From UBA4363 sp002393965 (GTDB lineage Bacteria > Bacteroidota > Bacteroidia > Bacteroidales > Paludibacteraceae), in contig CAMNLA010000006.1 in the NCBI GenBank assembly GCA_946542925.1, positions 62,001 through 126,000 of the forward strand: 64,000 bases of DNA. The letters are read 5' to 3'. Positions 42,648 through 51,767 of the stretch are shown in pieces (position 1 is the first letter of the stretch; each line of letters starts with the position of its first letter). A program made the translations under genes and the position numbers. The notes under the pieces are model-generated. The model was not told the origin of the DNA. It searched no databases and worked only from the letters and a program-made list of their open reading frames with translations.

Positions 42648-43202
42648 ATGGCAAGTAAAAAAGTCTATGTCTTTCTCGCCGAAGGGTTCGAAGTGACCGA
42701 GGCTTTGGCAACTGTCGATGTCCTGCGACGCGCCCATCTCGATGTCACGACCGTTTCCATTTCTCATTCTCTGGAGGTGATGAGTTCCAATCGGATTCTT
42801 GTCAAGGCAGACCGTCTCTTTTCAGAGAGTTCTCTCTCTGATGGCGACGCTATCGTCCTGCCAGGCGGCATGCCAGGCACACTCAATCTCGAGCATTTTG
42901 AGCCACTCATCGACCTTATTCTGGAATACCATCGTACAGGAAAACTGATTGGTGCCATCTGTGCAGCACCATCTATCCTCGGCCATCTCAACCTTCTCAA
43001 CGACGAAGAAGCCATTGCCTATCCTGGATTTGAGAACGACCTTTACGGAGCTACTGTCTCCGATAACTCCGTCGTTCGCTCCCATCAGTTTATCACAGCA
43101 CGCGGCATGGGCGTTTCCCATAAGTTTGCTCTCAAGATTGTTGAGACCTTGTTGGACGAAGAAACCGCCACACAGGTCGCTGCAACTGCAATTATTGAAT
43201 AG
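42648..43202 (+). CDS. DJ-1/PfpI family protein (YajL/ThiJ-like)
   Basis: 184 residues of the DJ-1 superfamily. N-terminal VYVFLAEGFEVTEALATVDV holds the conserved Glu; IGAICAAPSILG places the reactive Cys at the nucleophile elbow; AYPGFENDLYGATVSDN follows. Relatives have chaperone, deglycase or glyoxalase-like activities in oxidative or carbonyl stress, which are debated. It is 19 bases downstream of the tonB-like duplicate and just before a bidirectional terminator, so it is the last gene of the exbB operon. Confidence 0.93.
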   Translation: MASKKVYVFLAEGFEVTEALATVDVLRRAHLDVTTVSISHSLEVMSSNRILVKADRLFSESSLSDGDAIVLPGGMPGTLNLEHFEPLIDLILEYHRTGKLIGAICAAPSILGHLNLLNDEEAIAYPGFENDLYGATVSDNSVVRSHQFITARGMGVSHKFALKIVETLLDEETATQVAATAIIE

Positions 43203-43225
43203 CATTCCACCTCTCCTATCCCCCC

Positions 43226-43267
43226 CCCAAAAAAGGCTCCGTTGAAAAATGCGGAGCCTTTTTTGGG
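43226..43267. terminator. Bidirectional intrinsic terminator
   Basis: A perfect 16-base stem CCCAAAAAAGGCTCCG / CGGAGCCTTTTTTGGG with a 10-base loop lies between the convergent DJ-1 and LpxL-like genes. It is preceded by a run of nine C. Confidence 0.85.
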
Positions 43268-43303
43268 ATGTACCCATTCAATCTGGTGGCTTTAACTTGT
43301 CTT

Positions 43304-44293
43304 TTACTCCACTGGTTGTGCTGTATTCAATACGTTTTCCTTCGCCTTTCTGCGAGCTTCTATCTCTTCCTGTATCTTTCGGTTCCGCTCTACCAATTTC
43401 GTCCGTTTCGCAAAACGCTCTGGAGTCCGTTTCCATCGATTATGCGTCCACATCCAATAGGCCGGATTTCGACGGATACTCTCCTCTACCTTGCGCATGT
43501 ACATCCGAGTCAATTCAAATTCTTCCAACTCATTCGCATCATCCGTCAACGGGACAAACCGTGCCGTGTAATGGCCGCGACTCGGTTTTTGCATGTCTAT
43601 ATACAATACTGGCATTTTTGTTCGACGTGCTATTTTTTCAGGTCCTATTTCCGGTGCTGTATCTTGATTCAGCCATTTCATCCAGAAATACATGTTCTCC
43701 CACATCATACCATGATCGGAATTGAAACAATACATCGTAATCTGCTTCTTCTGTTTCTGCTCTGCATAGGTTCGCAGAAACTGTTTTTGCGGCACTATGA
43801 TGGCTCCGGACGAAAGGCGAAGACGAAGATAGAATTTGTCGAATGGACCGCTTTCAAGTTTATGATACACGGCCATTGGAATATAGGTCGGAAACAATGT
43901 CTTGGGGTCGTATTTGTAACCGAAAGTCAGCCACTCCCAATTGCCGTAATGACCCAAATAGAGAATAAAACTCTGGTTCTTTTCCTTGAATCGTTCCAGC
44001 TCCTCAGGGTTTACATAACGCATCCGCTCTCGGAAATCATCCGGCTTCATGGTCAGACATTTTATCGTTTCAAAAAAACAATCACAGAAGTGCTGATAAA
44101 ACTCTTTCTCTATTTTTCTTAATTCCTTTTCTGTCTTTTCCGGGAAGGAGTTCTTCAAGTTCTTACGGACAATTTTTTTTCGGTAGCCTACCACACGGTA
44201 TAATAGAAAACTCAAAGCATCCGAGATCCAATACAAAACTCGGAACGGAAGCAAAGACAGACACCAGAAAATAGCATACAATACCTTATCCAT
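43304..44293 (-). CDS. LpxL/HtrB-like lipid A acyltransferase family protein
   Basis: 329 residues. Inner-membrane-associated acyltransferase that adds a secondary acyl chain to lipid A or a related glycolipid. An N-terminal hydrophobic segment (AIFWCLSLLPFRVLYWISDA) anchors it; the catalytic HX4E motif is LGHYGNWEWLTFG. The C-terminal part is Arg/Lys-rich with WMWTHNRWKRTPERF, typical of the family. Its start overlaps the GT2 gene by 8 bases, placing it last in a glycosyltransferase operon, which fits LPS core/lipid A work. Confidence 0.9.
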   Translation of the reverse strand: MDKVLYAIFWCLSLLPFRVLYWISDALSFLLYRVVGYRKKIVRKNLKNSFPEKTEKELRKIEKEFYQHFCDCFFETIKCLTMKPDDFRERMRYVNPEELERFKEKNQSFILYLGHYGNWEWLTFGYKYDPKTLFPTYIPMAVYHKLESGPFDKFYLRLRLSSGAIIVPQKQFLRTYAEQKQKKQITMYCFNSDHGMMWENMYFWMKWLNQDTAPEIGPEKIARRTKMPVLYIDMQKPSRGHYTARFVPLTDDANELEEFELTRMYMRKVEESIRRNPAYWMWTHNRWKRTPERFAKRTKLVERNRKIQEEIEARRKAKENVLNTAQPVE

Positions 44294-45050
44294 TTTCTTT
44301 TACTTTATTTTGTTCTATACGTAATTTGCTCAAGTATAAGAATCGAGAAAATGCAGAATTCCTCGCTATCAAAAATCCGACGAATCCATCAAGAAATCCG
44401 GCCTTCAATACATATATCTTGAAGAATTTGAACATCGGCTTGAGCAAAAGGGCAGCAAGTGTTGCCCTTTTGCCGTTCTTCAAGGCCGTCTCCACTCGAT
44501 AGTTCGTGTATCTCATGATCTTTTCCACCTGCTGATCCAATCGCTCGATTGTGTAGTGCAACAAGTCTCCGTCCAGTACCGTTTTCTTCGGCTTTTCTCC
44601 AAACTTCAACTCCTCGTGAACAAGACCAGACCATCGCGCTTCTTTTTTGTTCCAAATGCGTAATTTCCGATCTGGATACCATCCGCAGTGGCGGACTGGA
44701 TAGCCACAAAAATAGGTCAGACGGTTAAACCAATACGCTCCATGCAGTCCGATCGATTTTTCCTGCAAGATCGATCGGATCAACTCCTCTGAAAGAGCCT
44801 CATCGGCATCAATGGATAAGACATAATCATAAGAGGCCCTTTCGTTAGCATAGTTTTTCTGCGAACTGAAGTCGTCCCATTCTCTTTGATAAAACCGTAC
44901 ACAAAACTGGCGACAAATCTCTTCTGTCTTATCCGTAGAATACGCATCCACTACAACGATTTCATCAGCAACTTTTGCAACCGAATCCAAACAACGGCCA
45001 ATATTGCTTTCCTCATTGTGCGTGATGATGACAACCGATAGTTTATCCAT
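44286..45050 (-). CDS. Glycosyltransferase family 2 (WaaE/KdtX-like)
   Basis: 254 residues with the GT-A fold. N-terminus MDKLSVVIITHNEESNIGRC, the DXD-like metal site VLSIDADEALSEELI, and the WaaE-type stretch YPDRKLRIWNKKEARWSGLV. Members add a glucose or similar sugar to the LPS inner core. The gene overlaps the LpxL-like gene by 8 bases and lies 4 bases after the previous glycosyltransferase, showing tight coupling. The exact acceptor is not predictable. Confidence 0.92.
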   Translation of the reverse strand: MDKLSVVIITHNEESNIGRCLDSVAKVADEIVVVDAYSTDKTEEICRQFCVRFYQREWDDFSSQKNYANERASYDYVLSIDADEALSEELIRSILQEKSIGLHGAYWFNRLTYFCGYPVRHCGWYPDRKLRIWNKKEARWSGLVHEELKFGEKPKKTVLDGDLLHYTIERLDQQVEKIMRYTNYRVETALKNGKRATLAALLLKPMFKFFKIYVLKAGFLDGFVGFLIARNSAFSRFLYLSKLRIEQNKVKENG

Positions 45051-45054
45051 GAGT

Positions 45055-46125
45055 TTACGATTTAAGATATTCTTCTAACTGATGTAAAGCAACATCCATG
45101 TCGAATTTCTGTTTTACCATTACAAATCCGTTTTCTCCCATTTCTTCACGCAATTTTTTTTCTTTTAATAGGCGTCCTATGGCATCTGCAAGAAGAGTAA
45201 TATTACCGAATTCCACGAGAAATCCATTTTCCCCATCCTTGATCAACTCTGGCAGTCCACTGTGATTCCATCCAACCAAAGGCTTCTTACAGATCATGGC
45301 CTCGACCAGTACGTTACCGAATCCCTCCCATCGGGATGGCATGACAAAAACATCCAATCCTCTAAGAAAACGTTGCGTGTCTCGCACAAATCCGACCAAC
45401 TCCACGTGAGAAGAAACGTCCTTTTCAACAATCTTTTGTCTCAAATATTCATACTGACGCCCCTCTCCTCCTATTCGTATCTTGAATGATTCCCCGCGTC
45501 GTTTAAGTTCTGAGGCAACTTCGACCAGAAAATCATGTCCTTTCTCTTTCTCCAGACGGCCTAAAGAACCGATTACAGGTACATCATTTGTAGTCAACCC
45601 ATCCACTTCTTCTGTTTCGATAGGTATCTGTATCCCATTGTATATAACCTTTATCCGGTCTTCAGGAAATAATGTACGATCCGATTCTAATACGGATCGT
45701 TTGGTGGCTTCCGAATTGGTCAAAACATCCGTTAAACAGGAGAAAAGGTATCGGTTCAGCCACGTGCCACGTATAGGGATGGGGCTACCCCTGCGAAAGA
45801 CTCTTTTCCGAATGCCGATTTTCTTCGCTATGGACGCTCCAATCTTTAAATCATTAGGGGCATTGAAAAGTACTGCGTCGAATTGTTCCTCTTGAAATAA
45901 ATGAAGCACTCGGCGCCGCTTCATTATATTTAAGAACGAAAAATTCCCTACTTTCAACGGGAAAACTCGTACTCCCTGTTTTCTCAAGCGTTGACTCAAC
46001 TCTCCTTCCCCGTCTGCGACGACGAGAACGTCTTCTCCTCTTCGATGAAGAGATACAGCATTTTCGTAATGCCATTTCTCTCCACCGCCCCACGTCCGCA
46101 TCGTATTGAAAAAACAAATCTTCAT
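45055..46125 (-). CDS. Glycosyltransferase family 4 (GT-B)
   Basis: 356 residues. The N-terminus (MKICFFNTMRTWGGGEKWH) and the C-terminal nucleotide-sugar site (VFVMPSRWEGFGNVLVEAMI with the EX7E motif) are typical of GT4 enzymes of LPS or polysaccharide synthesis. It lies 13 bases after another GT4 gene and 4 bases before the GT2 gene. Donor and acceptor sugars are unknown. Confidence 0.92.
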   Translation of the reverse strand: MKICFFNTMRTWGGGEKWHYENAVSLHRRGEDVLVVADGEGELSQRLRKQGVRVFPLKVGNFSFLNIMKRRRVLHLFQEEQFDAVLFNAPNDLKIGASIAKKIGIRKRVFRRGSPIPIRGTWLNRYLFSCLTDVLTNSEATKRSVLESDRTLFPEDRIKVIYNGIQIPIETEEVDGLTTNDVPVIGSLGRLEKEKGHDFLVEVASELKRRGESFKIRIGGEGRQYEYLRQKIVEKDVSSHVELVGFVRDTQRFLRGLDVFVMPSRWEGFGNVLVEAMICKKPLVGWNHSGLPELIKDGENGFLVEFGNITLLADAIGRLLKEKKLREEMGENGFVMVKQKFDMDVALHQLEEYLKS

Positions 46126-46138
46126 CTCTCTTCCGATT

Positions 46139-47257
46139 TTATCTCAACGACTTATATACTTTCATAAGTTTATTTGCCACGGATTCTTCGGTAAATTGAC
46201 GTACATACCGCATTCCGCGTTCAATCATCTCCTTCCTTATGGAGCTGTCTCCGAGAACCTTCTGTATCGAACTCTCCATTTCTTCTACATTGTCTGGATG
46301 AACATAAATAGCCGCATCCCCCGCCGTTTCATGAAAACAACTTCCTGTTGACGTAATAACTGGAACTCCAGAGGTGATCGCTTCTATAATAGGCGCTCCC
46401 CAGCCCTCAAAAAGAGAAGGAAAGAGAAATAGCTCTGACATCTGGTAGACAACTGCGAGTTCTTGATCACTCAAGGAGGTAAGAAACATTACCTGATTCT
46501 CCATTCTTTCGGAAGAGATGTATTGTTTCAATTCTTCAATATAATCCGTATGACGACCAACGATGACAAGAGGCATGTCTATTCTCCCTTTTTCTATTGC
46601 CTTAAGAATCAACAATTGATTTTTCCGCCGCTCTACTGCTCCTACCGTCAGCATAAATGACATCGGCAAATGATATCGGTGGCGGACTTGGTTTTTTTCT
46701 TCTTCCGATACCCGTTTCTCGTAGAGAGGATTGACTGCCTGATAGATTACCTCGATCTTTTCTCCCTCCACGTGTCCGTATTCGATCAGACTCTCTTTTG
46801 TCTGATTACTGATTGCTATTATCCTATCCGACTTTTCGCAGCTTCGCAAATACTTTTGTTTATACAGCATCCGGTCTATGTATGGGTACAACTCGGGAAA
46901 TTGAAGAAATATCACATCGTGCATCGTGACAACGCTTTTCGTATGCGTTTTCTCGATTCCAACAGGAATTTCATGACTTAAACCATGATAAATGTCCAGC
47001 CCCAGTTTCCGAATATCCGAAACCATGCCGAATGTTCGCCATAATGAACCCAAAGGATTCCAGATTCCTTTCGGAGTGACCGTCCTGCTATGTTCGCCTT
47101 GTTGAAAAACAATTCCTTTCTCCGTCTTTTTCGGAGAAAAAAGGAAAAACTCTTCTTCGGGATAAAATCGCGACATCAACTGGATCGTATTACGACTGTA
47201 ATTACCCAATCCACGATTGTTGAAAAATGCCCGTTTGGCATCATAACCTATCTTCAT
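46139..47257 (-). CDS. Glycosyltransferase family 4 (mannosyltransferase-like)
   Basis: 372 residues. N-terminal MKIGYDAKRAFFNNRGLGNY contains the acceptor-side motif common in WbdA/WbaZ-like mannosyltransferases; the donor site is LFLFPSLFEGWGAPIIEAIT (EX7E). SVVTMHDVIFLQFPELY is another shared block. First of the three glycosyltransferases in the operon, 24 bases after rnhA. A role in an envelope glycan is inferred from its neighbours. Confidence 0.92.
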   Translation of the reverse strand: MKIGYDAKRAFFNNRGLGNYSRNTIQLMSRFYPEEEFFLFSPKKTEKGIVFQQGEHSRTVTPKGIWNPLGSLWRTFGMVSDIRKLGLDIYHGLSHEIPVGIEKTHTKSVVTMHDVIFLQFPELYPYIDRMLYKQKYLRSCEKSDRIIAISNQTKESLIEYGHVEGEKIEVIYQAVNPLYEKRVSEEEKNQVRHRYHLPMSFMLTVGAVERRKNQLLILKAIEKGRIDMPLVIVGRHTDYIEELKQYISSERMENQVMFLTSLSDQELAVVYQMSELFLFPSLFEGWGAPIIEAITSGVPVITSTGSCFHETAGDAAIYVHPDNVEEMESSIQKVLGDSSIRKEMIERGMRYVRQFTEESVANKLMKVYKSLR

Positions 47258-47281
47258 TGCTATTTTTTTTATTCCCTTTTT

Positions 47282-47929
47282 CTATTTCCGACCGAAGTCG
47301 GCTGGTATTTCTCCCCACTGCTCTGTATCCCACTTAAGTATCGGTGTTCTGACCGTATGTTTTTTCAACCATACTTCTGCACGACGAACCAACTCAAACA
47401 ATGGTCTGTTTCTTTCGTTTTCCTCTAACTTGGTCTTGCATTTCTTCTGCCGTACCCACGACATACCCGTCTTGCTGTCCGAATAAATCGGATATTTTTC
47501 TTTACCCTGTTTTTTTAGTAAAGCTAATCCATGCACAATGGCAAGAAACTCACCGATGTTGTTAGTTCCACACTCAAATGGGCCGACACGGAATATCTCC
47601 TCCCCCGTTCGCGTAAGCACCCCTCGGTATTCCATCTTACCCGGATTTCCACTGCATGCAGCATCTACCGACAAAGTATCTAAATTAGGACGAGGTCCGA
47701 CAACATTGAGTCCCGTTTCCCCTTTTTTTCGCACTCCTGGTTTTGTTTGTTTTCTCACAAATTCCCAATAGTCATACAGAAATGCCTCTTTCGCCTCTTC
47801 TTCTGTTGGGAAACTTTTGTATTGTGCACCTTCAAATCCTTCCACTTGTTTCTTACAGTCTTCCCACGATGAAAAAACTCCCATCTCACGACCTGACCAG
47901 ACAGTATAATATTTCGTTTTCTTCGACAT
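47282..47929 (-). CDS. rnhA: Ribonuclease H with N-terminal viroplasmin domain
   Basis: Cleaves RNA in RNA-DNA hybrids. 215 residues. Residues 5-50 form the hybrid-binding viroplasmin (caulimovirus-type) domain: KYYTVWSGREMGVFSSWEDC and YKSFPTEEEAKEAF. The RNase H fold at about 75-212 keeps the acidic site: SVDAACSGNPGKMEYRG (Asp), GTNNIGEFLAIVHGL (Glu), IYSDSKTGMSWV (Asp). This arrangement is common in Bacteroidota. It lies between xerD and the glycosyltransferases, 21 bases after xerD. Confidence 0.94.
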   Translation of the reverse strand: MSKKTKYYTVWSGREMGVFSSWEDCKKQVEGFEGAQYKSFPTEEEAKEAFLYDYWEFVRKQTKPGVRKKGETGLNVVGPRPNLDTLSVDAACSGNPGKMEYRGVLTRTGEEIFRVGPFECGTNNIGEFLAIVHGLALLKKQGKEKYPIYSDSKTGMSWVRQKKCKTKLEENERNRPLFELVRRAEVWLKKHTVRTPILKWDTEQWGEIPADFGRK

Positions 47930-47950
47930 ATTTCTCTCTCTTTACTTAAC

Positions 47951-48859
47951 TCACTCTGTTGGACGATTACGAGGATGGTATTTCATTATTGTCTCCTGTA
48001 AATATTTGACATTGATATGCGTATATATCTCTGTCGTCAGGATGGATTCGTGCCCCAACAACTGTTGAATGTCTCTTAAATTCGCGCCTCCTTCCAATAA
48101 ATGAGTGGCAAAAGAATGCCGAAAAGTATGTGGACTGATACGCTTCACGATTCCGGCATCGGATGCAAGGTTCTTCACAATTGTGAATATCATGACTCTT
48201 GTTAATGGAGTTCCACGACGGTTAAGAAACAAATAATCTTCTGCCCCTTTCTTTATTTCCAACTGCGATCGGTCCATCAACCATAGTTTTATCTGCTTAA
48301 TCCCTTCTTTTGAAAGTGGAACAAGGCGTTCTTTCTTCCCTTTCCCTTCTATGCGCATGTATTCATCGGAAAGAAATAGGTTCGAGAGTTTTGCATTGAC
48401 AAGTTCAGAAACGCGTAATCCCGATCCATAAAGGGTTTCTATTATAGCCCTATTTCGCTGACCCTCTTTTTTTGATAAATCAATGCAGGAAACAATATCG
48501 TTAATTTCTTCCACTGAAAGAACCTCTGGCAAATGAACTCCTATCTTCGGCATTTCAAGTAACTCAGTCGGATCTTCCTCAATGCTCTCATCATAAATAA
48601 GATAATGATAAAAGGACTTGATACTCGATACAATACGAGCTTGAGACCGAACGGCAATACCCAAATCAGTAAGTTCTTTTAGAAAACTTCGTAAATCGGA
48701 TAGCTTTACCCCTTCTATCGTCAACGAGTGCTCTTTTAAGAATTCACAATATTTATTAAGGTCCGTCTCATACGCTTCTATCGTATTGGAAGACAAGGAT
48801 TTTTCCAATAATAAGAAAGTATGATATTTCTTTTTTAGATTCGCTTCATTCAACGACAT
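47951..48859 (-). CDS. xerD: Site-specific tyrosine recombinase XerD-like
   Basis: Resolves chromosome dimers at dif with a partner recombinase. 302 residues, close to the XerC/XerD length. N-terminal SAM-like core-binding domain (YHTFLLLEKSLSSNTIEAYE), then the catalytic domain with Arg in TLYGSGLRVSELVNAKL, the HTFRHSFATHLLEGGANLRD box and GHESILTTEIYTHI with the Tyr nucleophile. It is the first gene of the xerD-rnhA-glycosyltransferase-lpxL run, and has a -7 box 21 bases upstream. No dif site was recognised nearby. Confidence 0.94.
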   Translation of the reverse strand: MSLNEANLKKKYHTFLLLEKSLSSNTIEAYETDLNKYCEFLKEHSLTIEGVKLSDLRSFLKELTDLGIAVRSQARIVSSIKSFYHYLIYDESIEEDPTELLEMPKIGVHLPEVLSVEEINDIVSCIDLSKKEGQRNRAIIETLYGSGLRVSELVNAKLSNLFLSDEYMRIEGKGKKERLVPLSKEGIKQIKLWLMDRSQLEIKKGAEDYLFLNRRGTPLTRVMIFTIVKNLASDAGIVKRISPHTFRHSFATHLLEGGANLRDIQQLLGHESILTTEIYTHINVKYLQETIMKYHPRNRPTE

Positions 48860-48879
48860 CGCTATTTAACTTAATCAAT

Positions 48880-48887
48880 CAAAGATA
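48880..48887 (-). promoter_or_regulatory. -7 element for xerD operon
   Basis: The minus strand reads TATCTTTG, 21 bases before the xerD start. Confidence 0.5.
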
Positions 48888-49053
48888 CAATTTTTCTTTG
48901 ATTGCCTACCTCCTCTTTTTCTGACTTACTTTTTTCTTCTCATTCATTTTTTTCAACTGATTCTTTTTTATAGTTCTACTCCTGCTTTTCTCTCATAGAA
49001 CCGATATTGTTCTTGATATTATGTCCGTTTGAATCTGTTTTATCTTTTTTTCA

Positions 49054-49061
49054 TAACTTCG
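49054..49061 (+). promoter_or_regulatory. Probable -7 element for mnmG
   Basis: TAACTTCG matches TAnnTTTG at all but one position; a TTTG lies 22 bases upstream (49028-49031). It supports the mnmG start at 49100. Confidence 0.35.
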
Positions 49062-49099
49062 TGATGAATTTCTATTTTAACATCCAATCCAAATTATTC

Positions 49100-50974
49100 A
49101 TGGAATTTTATTACGATATCGTTGTCGTTGGAGCTGGACACGCAGGAAACGAAGCCGCTTGTGCTGCCGCCAATCTTGGATCTAAAACCTTGCTGGTAAC
49201 AATGGATATGAATAAGATTGGACAAATGAGTTGCAATCCAGCAGTTGGAGGAATCGCTAAAGGACAGATAGTCAGAGAAATAGATGCACTTGGCGGACAG
49301 ATGGGAATTGTGACTGACCTTTCTGCTATTCAATTTCGGCTTCTTAATCAATCTAAAGGTCCAGCAATGTGGAGCCCGCGTGCTCAAAGCGACCGGGAAC
49401 AGTTTATTAAAAACTGGAAAAGAACCATTGAAAACACAGATAATCTGAACATTTGGCAAGATACTGTCGTTCAACTCATTGTTGAAAATGGAATAGTCAG
49501 AGGCGTTGAAACGGCTATGGGATTAAAAATTCACGCAAAAGCTGTCGTACTTACCAATGGTACTTTCCTCAATGGACTCATACACATCGGCCGACTCCAA
49601 TTCCGTGGAGGACGCATTGCAGAACCGGCATCTTATCATTTGACAGAACAACTGAAAGAGCTTGGATTTACCACTGACCGAATGAAAACAGGAACCCCTG
49701 TACGAATTGATGGTAAAACCGTTGATTTTGACAAAATGTCAAAACAAGAAGGAGAAAATGATTTCCATAAGTTTTCTTTTCTTGACTTCACTCCTCGCCC
49801 ACTTCAGCAAAGACCATGCTGGATAACTTACACGAACGAAATAACTCACGACATACTGAAAAAAGGCCTTCCGGAATCTCCACTATACAACGGACAAATA
49901 AAAAGCATTGGACCACGATATTGTCCAAGCATTGAAACAAAAATTGTGACCTTTGCCGACAAATCACAACATCAACTATTCCTTGAACCAGAAAGCGAAA
50001 ACGGACAAGAATACTACCTCAACGGGTTTTCATCCTCGCTTCCTATGGAGATTCAATACGAGGCTCTCCACACCATTCCTGGTCTTGAACATGCGAAAAT
50101 TTATCGCCCTGGATACGCTATTGAGTACGATTTTTTTGATCCAACACAACTATACCACTCCTTGGAAACAAAAAGAATAAAAAACCTGTTTTTTGCCGGA
50201 CAAATCAACGGAACAACCGGATACGAAGAAGCAGGTGGACAAGGTACTATCGCAGGAATCAATGCACATTTGGCATGCTCTGGAGAAGAACGATTTACTC
50301 TTCATCGCGACGACTCCTATATTGGCGTTCTTATCGATGATTTAACCACAAAAGGAGTCGATGAACCATATCGTATGTTCACTTCCAGAGCTGAATATAG
50401 AATACTTCTGAGACAAGATGATGCCGATATGCGCCTTACAGAAAAAGCTTATCGACTTGGACTCGCTAAAAGAGACCGCTATGATCTTCTTGTTGAGAAA
50501 ATACAATTTCGAGATGACCTTATTAAATTCCTTTCTACTACTACCGTTCGCTTGAAAGAAGCCAATTCGTTTTTAGAACAACATGCTTCTTCTACTGTAC
50601 GCGAAGGTCTTAAAATGATCGATCTTCTGCTTCGTCCTGAAATTCATATACAACACCTTATTGAGAATTTCTCTTCTCTTCAACATGTGGTTAATCAATT
50701 CCCTAATCGAAAAGAAGAAATTACCGAAGCAGCCGAAATTCTTATCAAATACGATGGATACATTAAAAGAGAAAAAGCAAATGCCGATAAGCTTCATCGA
50801 TTGGAAAATATCCGAATAAAAGGTAAATTCGATTATGATTCCATCCAATCCATTTCAACAGAAGCACGACAGAAACTAAAAAAAATAGATCCTGAAACCA
50901 TCGGACAAGCCTCTCGAATCCCGGGCGTTGCCCCTAGCGATATTAATATTCTTTTAATTTTGTCCGGAAGATAA
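49100..50974 (+). CDS. mnmG: tRNA uridine-5-carboxymethylaminomethyl(34) synthesis enzyme MnmG (GidA)
   Basis: FAD enzyme that with MnmE modifies the wobble uridine of tRNAs. 624 residues from MEFYYDIVVVGAGHAGNEAA, which begins with the dinucleotide-binding motif GAGHAG. Other signatures are SCNPAVGGIAKGQIVREID, GTFLNGLIHIGRLQFRGGR and GTTGYEEAGGQGTIAGINAH; the C-terminal helical MnmE-binding domain ends at DPETIGQASRIPGVAPSDI. In-frame ATGs at 49007 and 49064 are upstream of or beside the putative promoter and add unconserved sequence. In many bacteria gidA lies near the replication origin, which fits the other signals here. Confidence 0.96.
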   Translation: MEFYYDIVVVGAGHAGNEAACAAANLGSKTLLVTMDMNKIGQMSCNPAVGGIAKGQIVREIDALGGQMGIVTDLSAIQFRLLNQSKGPAMWSPRAQSDREQFIKNWKRTIENTDNLNIWQDTVVQLIVENGIVRGVETAMGLKIHAKAVVLTNGTFLNGLIHIGRLQFRGGRIAEPASYHLTEQLKELGFTTDRMKTGTPVRIDGKTVDFDKMSKQEGENDFHKFSFLDFTPRPLQQRPCWITYTNEITHDILKKGLPESPLYNGQIKSIGPRYCPSIETKIVTFADKSQHQLFLEPESENGQEYYLNGFSSSLPMEIQYEALHTIPGLEHAKIYRPGYAIEYDFFDPTQLYHSLETKRIKNLFFAGQINGTTGYEEAGGQGTIAGINAHLACSGEERFTLHRDDSYIGVLIDDLTTKGVDEPYRMFTSRAEYRILLRQDDADMRLTEKAYRLGLAKRDRYDLLVEKIQFRDDLIKFLSTTTVRLKEANSFLEQHASSTVREGLKMIDLLLRPEIHIQHLIENFSSLQHVVNQFPNRKEEITEAAEILIKYDGYIKREKANADKLHRLENIRIKGKFDYDSIQSISTEARQKLKKIDPETIGQASRIPGVAPSDINILLILSGR

Positions 50975-50975
50975 T

Positions 50976-50991
50976 TGTTCCACGAGGAACA
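50976..50991. promoter_or_regulatory. parS-like palindrome 1
   Basis: TGTTCCACGAGGAACA differs by one central base from TGTTCCACGTGGAACA, a known type of ParB-binding centromere site. It follows the mnmG stop by one base. A second copy lies 743 bases on. Confidence 0.55.
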
Positions 50992-51016
50992 CTTTATTAA
51001 TATATACGTTTTTATC

Positions 51017-51718
51017 ATGAAATATTCTTTATTTATTTGTGCATTATTGTTACTTGCTTCAATTGAAAGCTGTACTGAAAAACGTACAATTGACAAAGGA
51101 GAAACATTCTTTGAATTAACTGAAAGAGCAGAAAATGGTGACTCTGTTGCACAATATCTTTTGGCTTCTTGTTACAAAAATGGTACAGGTGTCGAACCTA
51201 ATAAAGAAAAGATGGTTGAATGGTATCGAAAGTCTGCAATTAAAGGATACGATAGTGCTTGTTATCAATTGGGCAACTGCTATATGAAGGGAGACGGAAT
51301 ATTAAAAAATGATTATTTAGCTGTTTTTTGGTATAAAAAAGCCTCTGAAAAAGGAATAGATAAAGCACAGAATAATTTAGCTAATTGTTACAAAAAAGGG
51401 ATCGGAACCAATGTGAATATAGATTCTGCTCTATACCTATACCAAGAAGCAGCAAACCATGGACTTATATCAGCACAATCTAATCTTGCCAATACCTATA
51501 TGACTGGTACATATACTGAACAAAATTTTAAGAAGGCTTTATTTTGGTATAAAAAAGCCTCTGAAAAAGGGGATGCCGATGCTCAATTTTATGTCGGGTA
51601 CCTGTTATTAAACGGTCTTGGAACACAAAAAGATACACTACTTGCAAAGAAATTCCTAAATATGGCAGCAAAACAAAAACACTCTAAAGCAATAGAACAA
51701 ATCAAATTTCTAAACTGA
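51017..51718 (+). CDS. Sel1-repeat lipoprotein
   Basis: 233 residues from MKYSLFICALLLLASIESCT, a lipoprotein-like signal with Cys at residue 19; the preceding residues (IES) are only a loose lipobox. The rest is about five Sel1/TPR-like repeats of 36 residues (AQYLLASCYKNGTGVEPNKE, ACYQLGNCYMKGDGILKNDY, AQFYVGYLLLNGLGTQKDTL), a helical scaffold for protein contacts. A TTG-led extension of 14 codons would overlap the parS-like site and is rejected. In related genomes as I recall them, apt often lies between mnmG and uvrC; here this gene takes its place, flanked by two copies of the same 15-base sequence. Confidence 0.85.
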   Translation: MKYSLFICALLLLASIESCTEKRTIDKGETFFELTERAENGDSVAQYLLASCYKNGTGVEPNKEKMVEWYRKSAIKGYDSACYQLGNCYMKGDGILKNDYLAVFWYKKASEKGIDKAQNNLANCYKKGIGTNVNIDSALYLYQEAANHGLISAQSNLANTYMTGTYTEQNFKKALFWYKKASEKGDADAQFYVGYLLLNGLGTQKDTLLAKKFLNMAAKQKHSKAIEQIKFLN

Positions 51719-51734
51719 TGTTCCACGAGGAACC
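51719..51734. promoter_or_regulatory. parS-like palindrome 2
   Basis: TGTTCCACGAGGAACC repeats the first 15 bases of the element at 50976-50991, in the same orientation, directly after the Sel1 gene stop. Confidence 0.5.
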
Positions 51735-51767
51735 TTATTTTACTTCTTATTAAAAACTTCATGTGCT

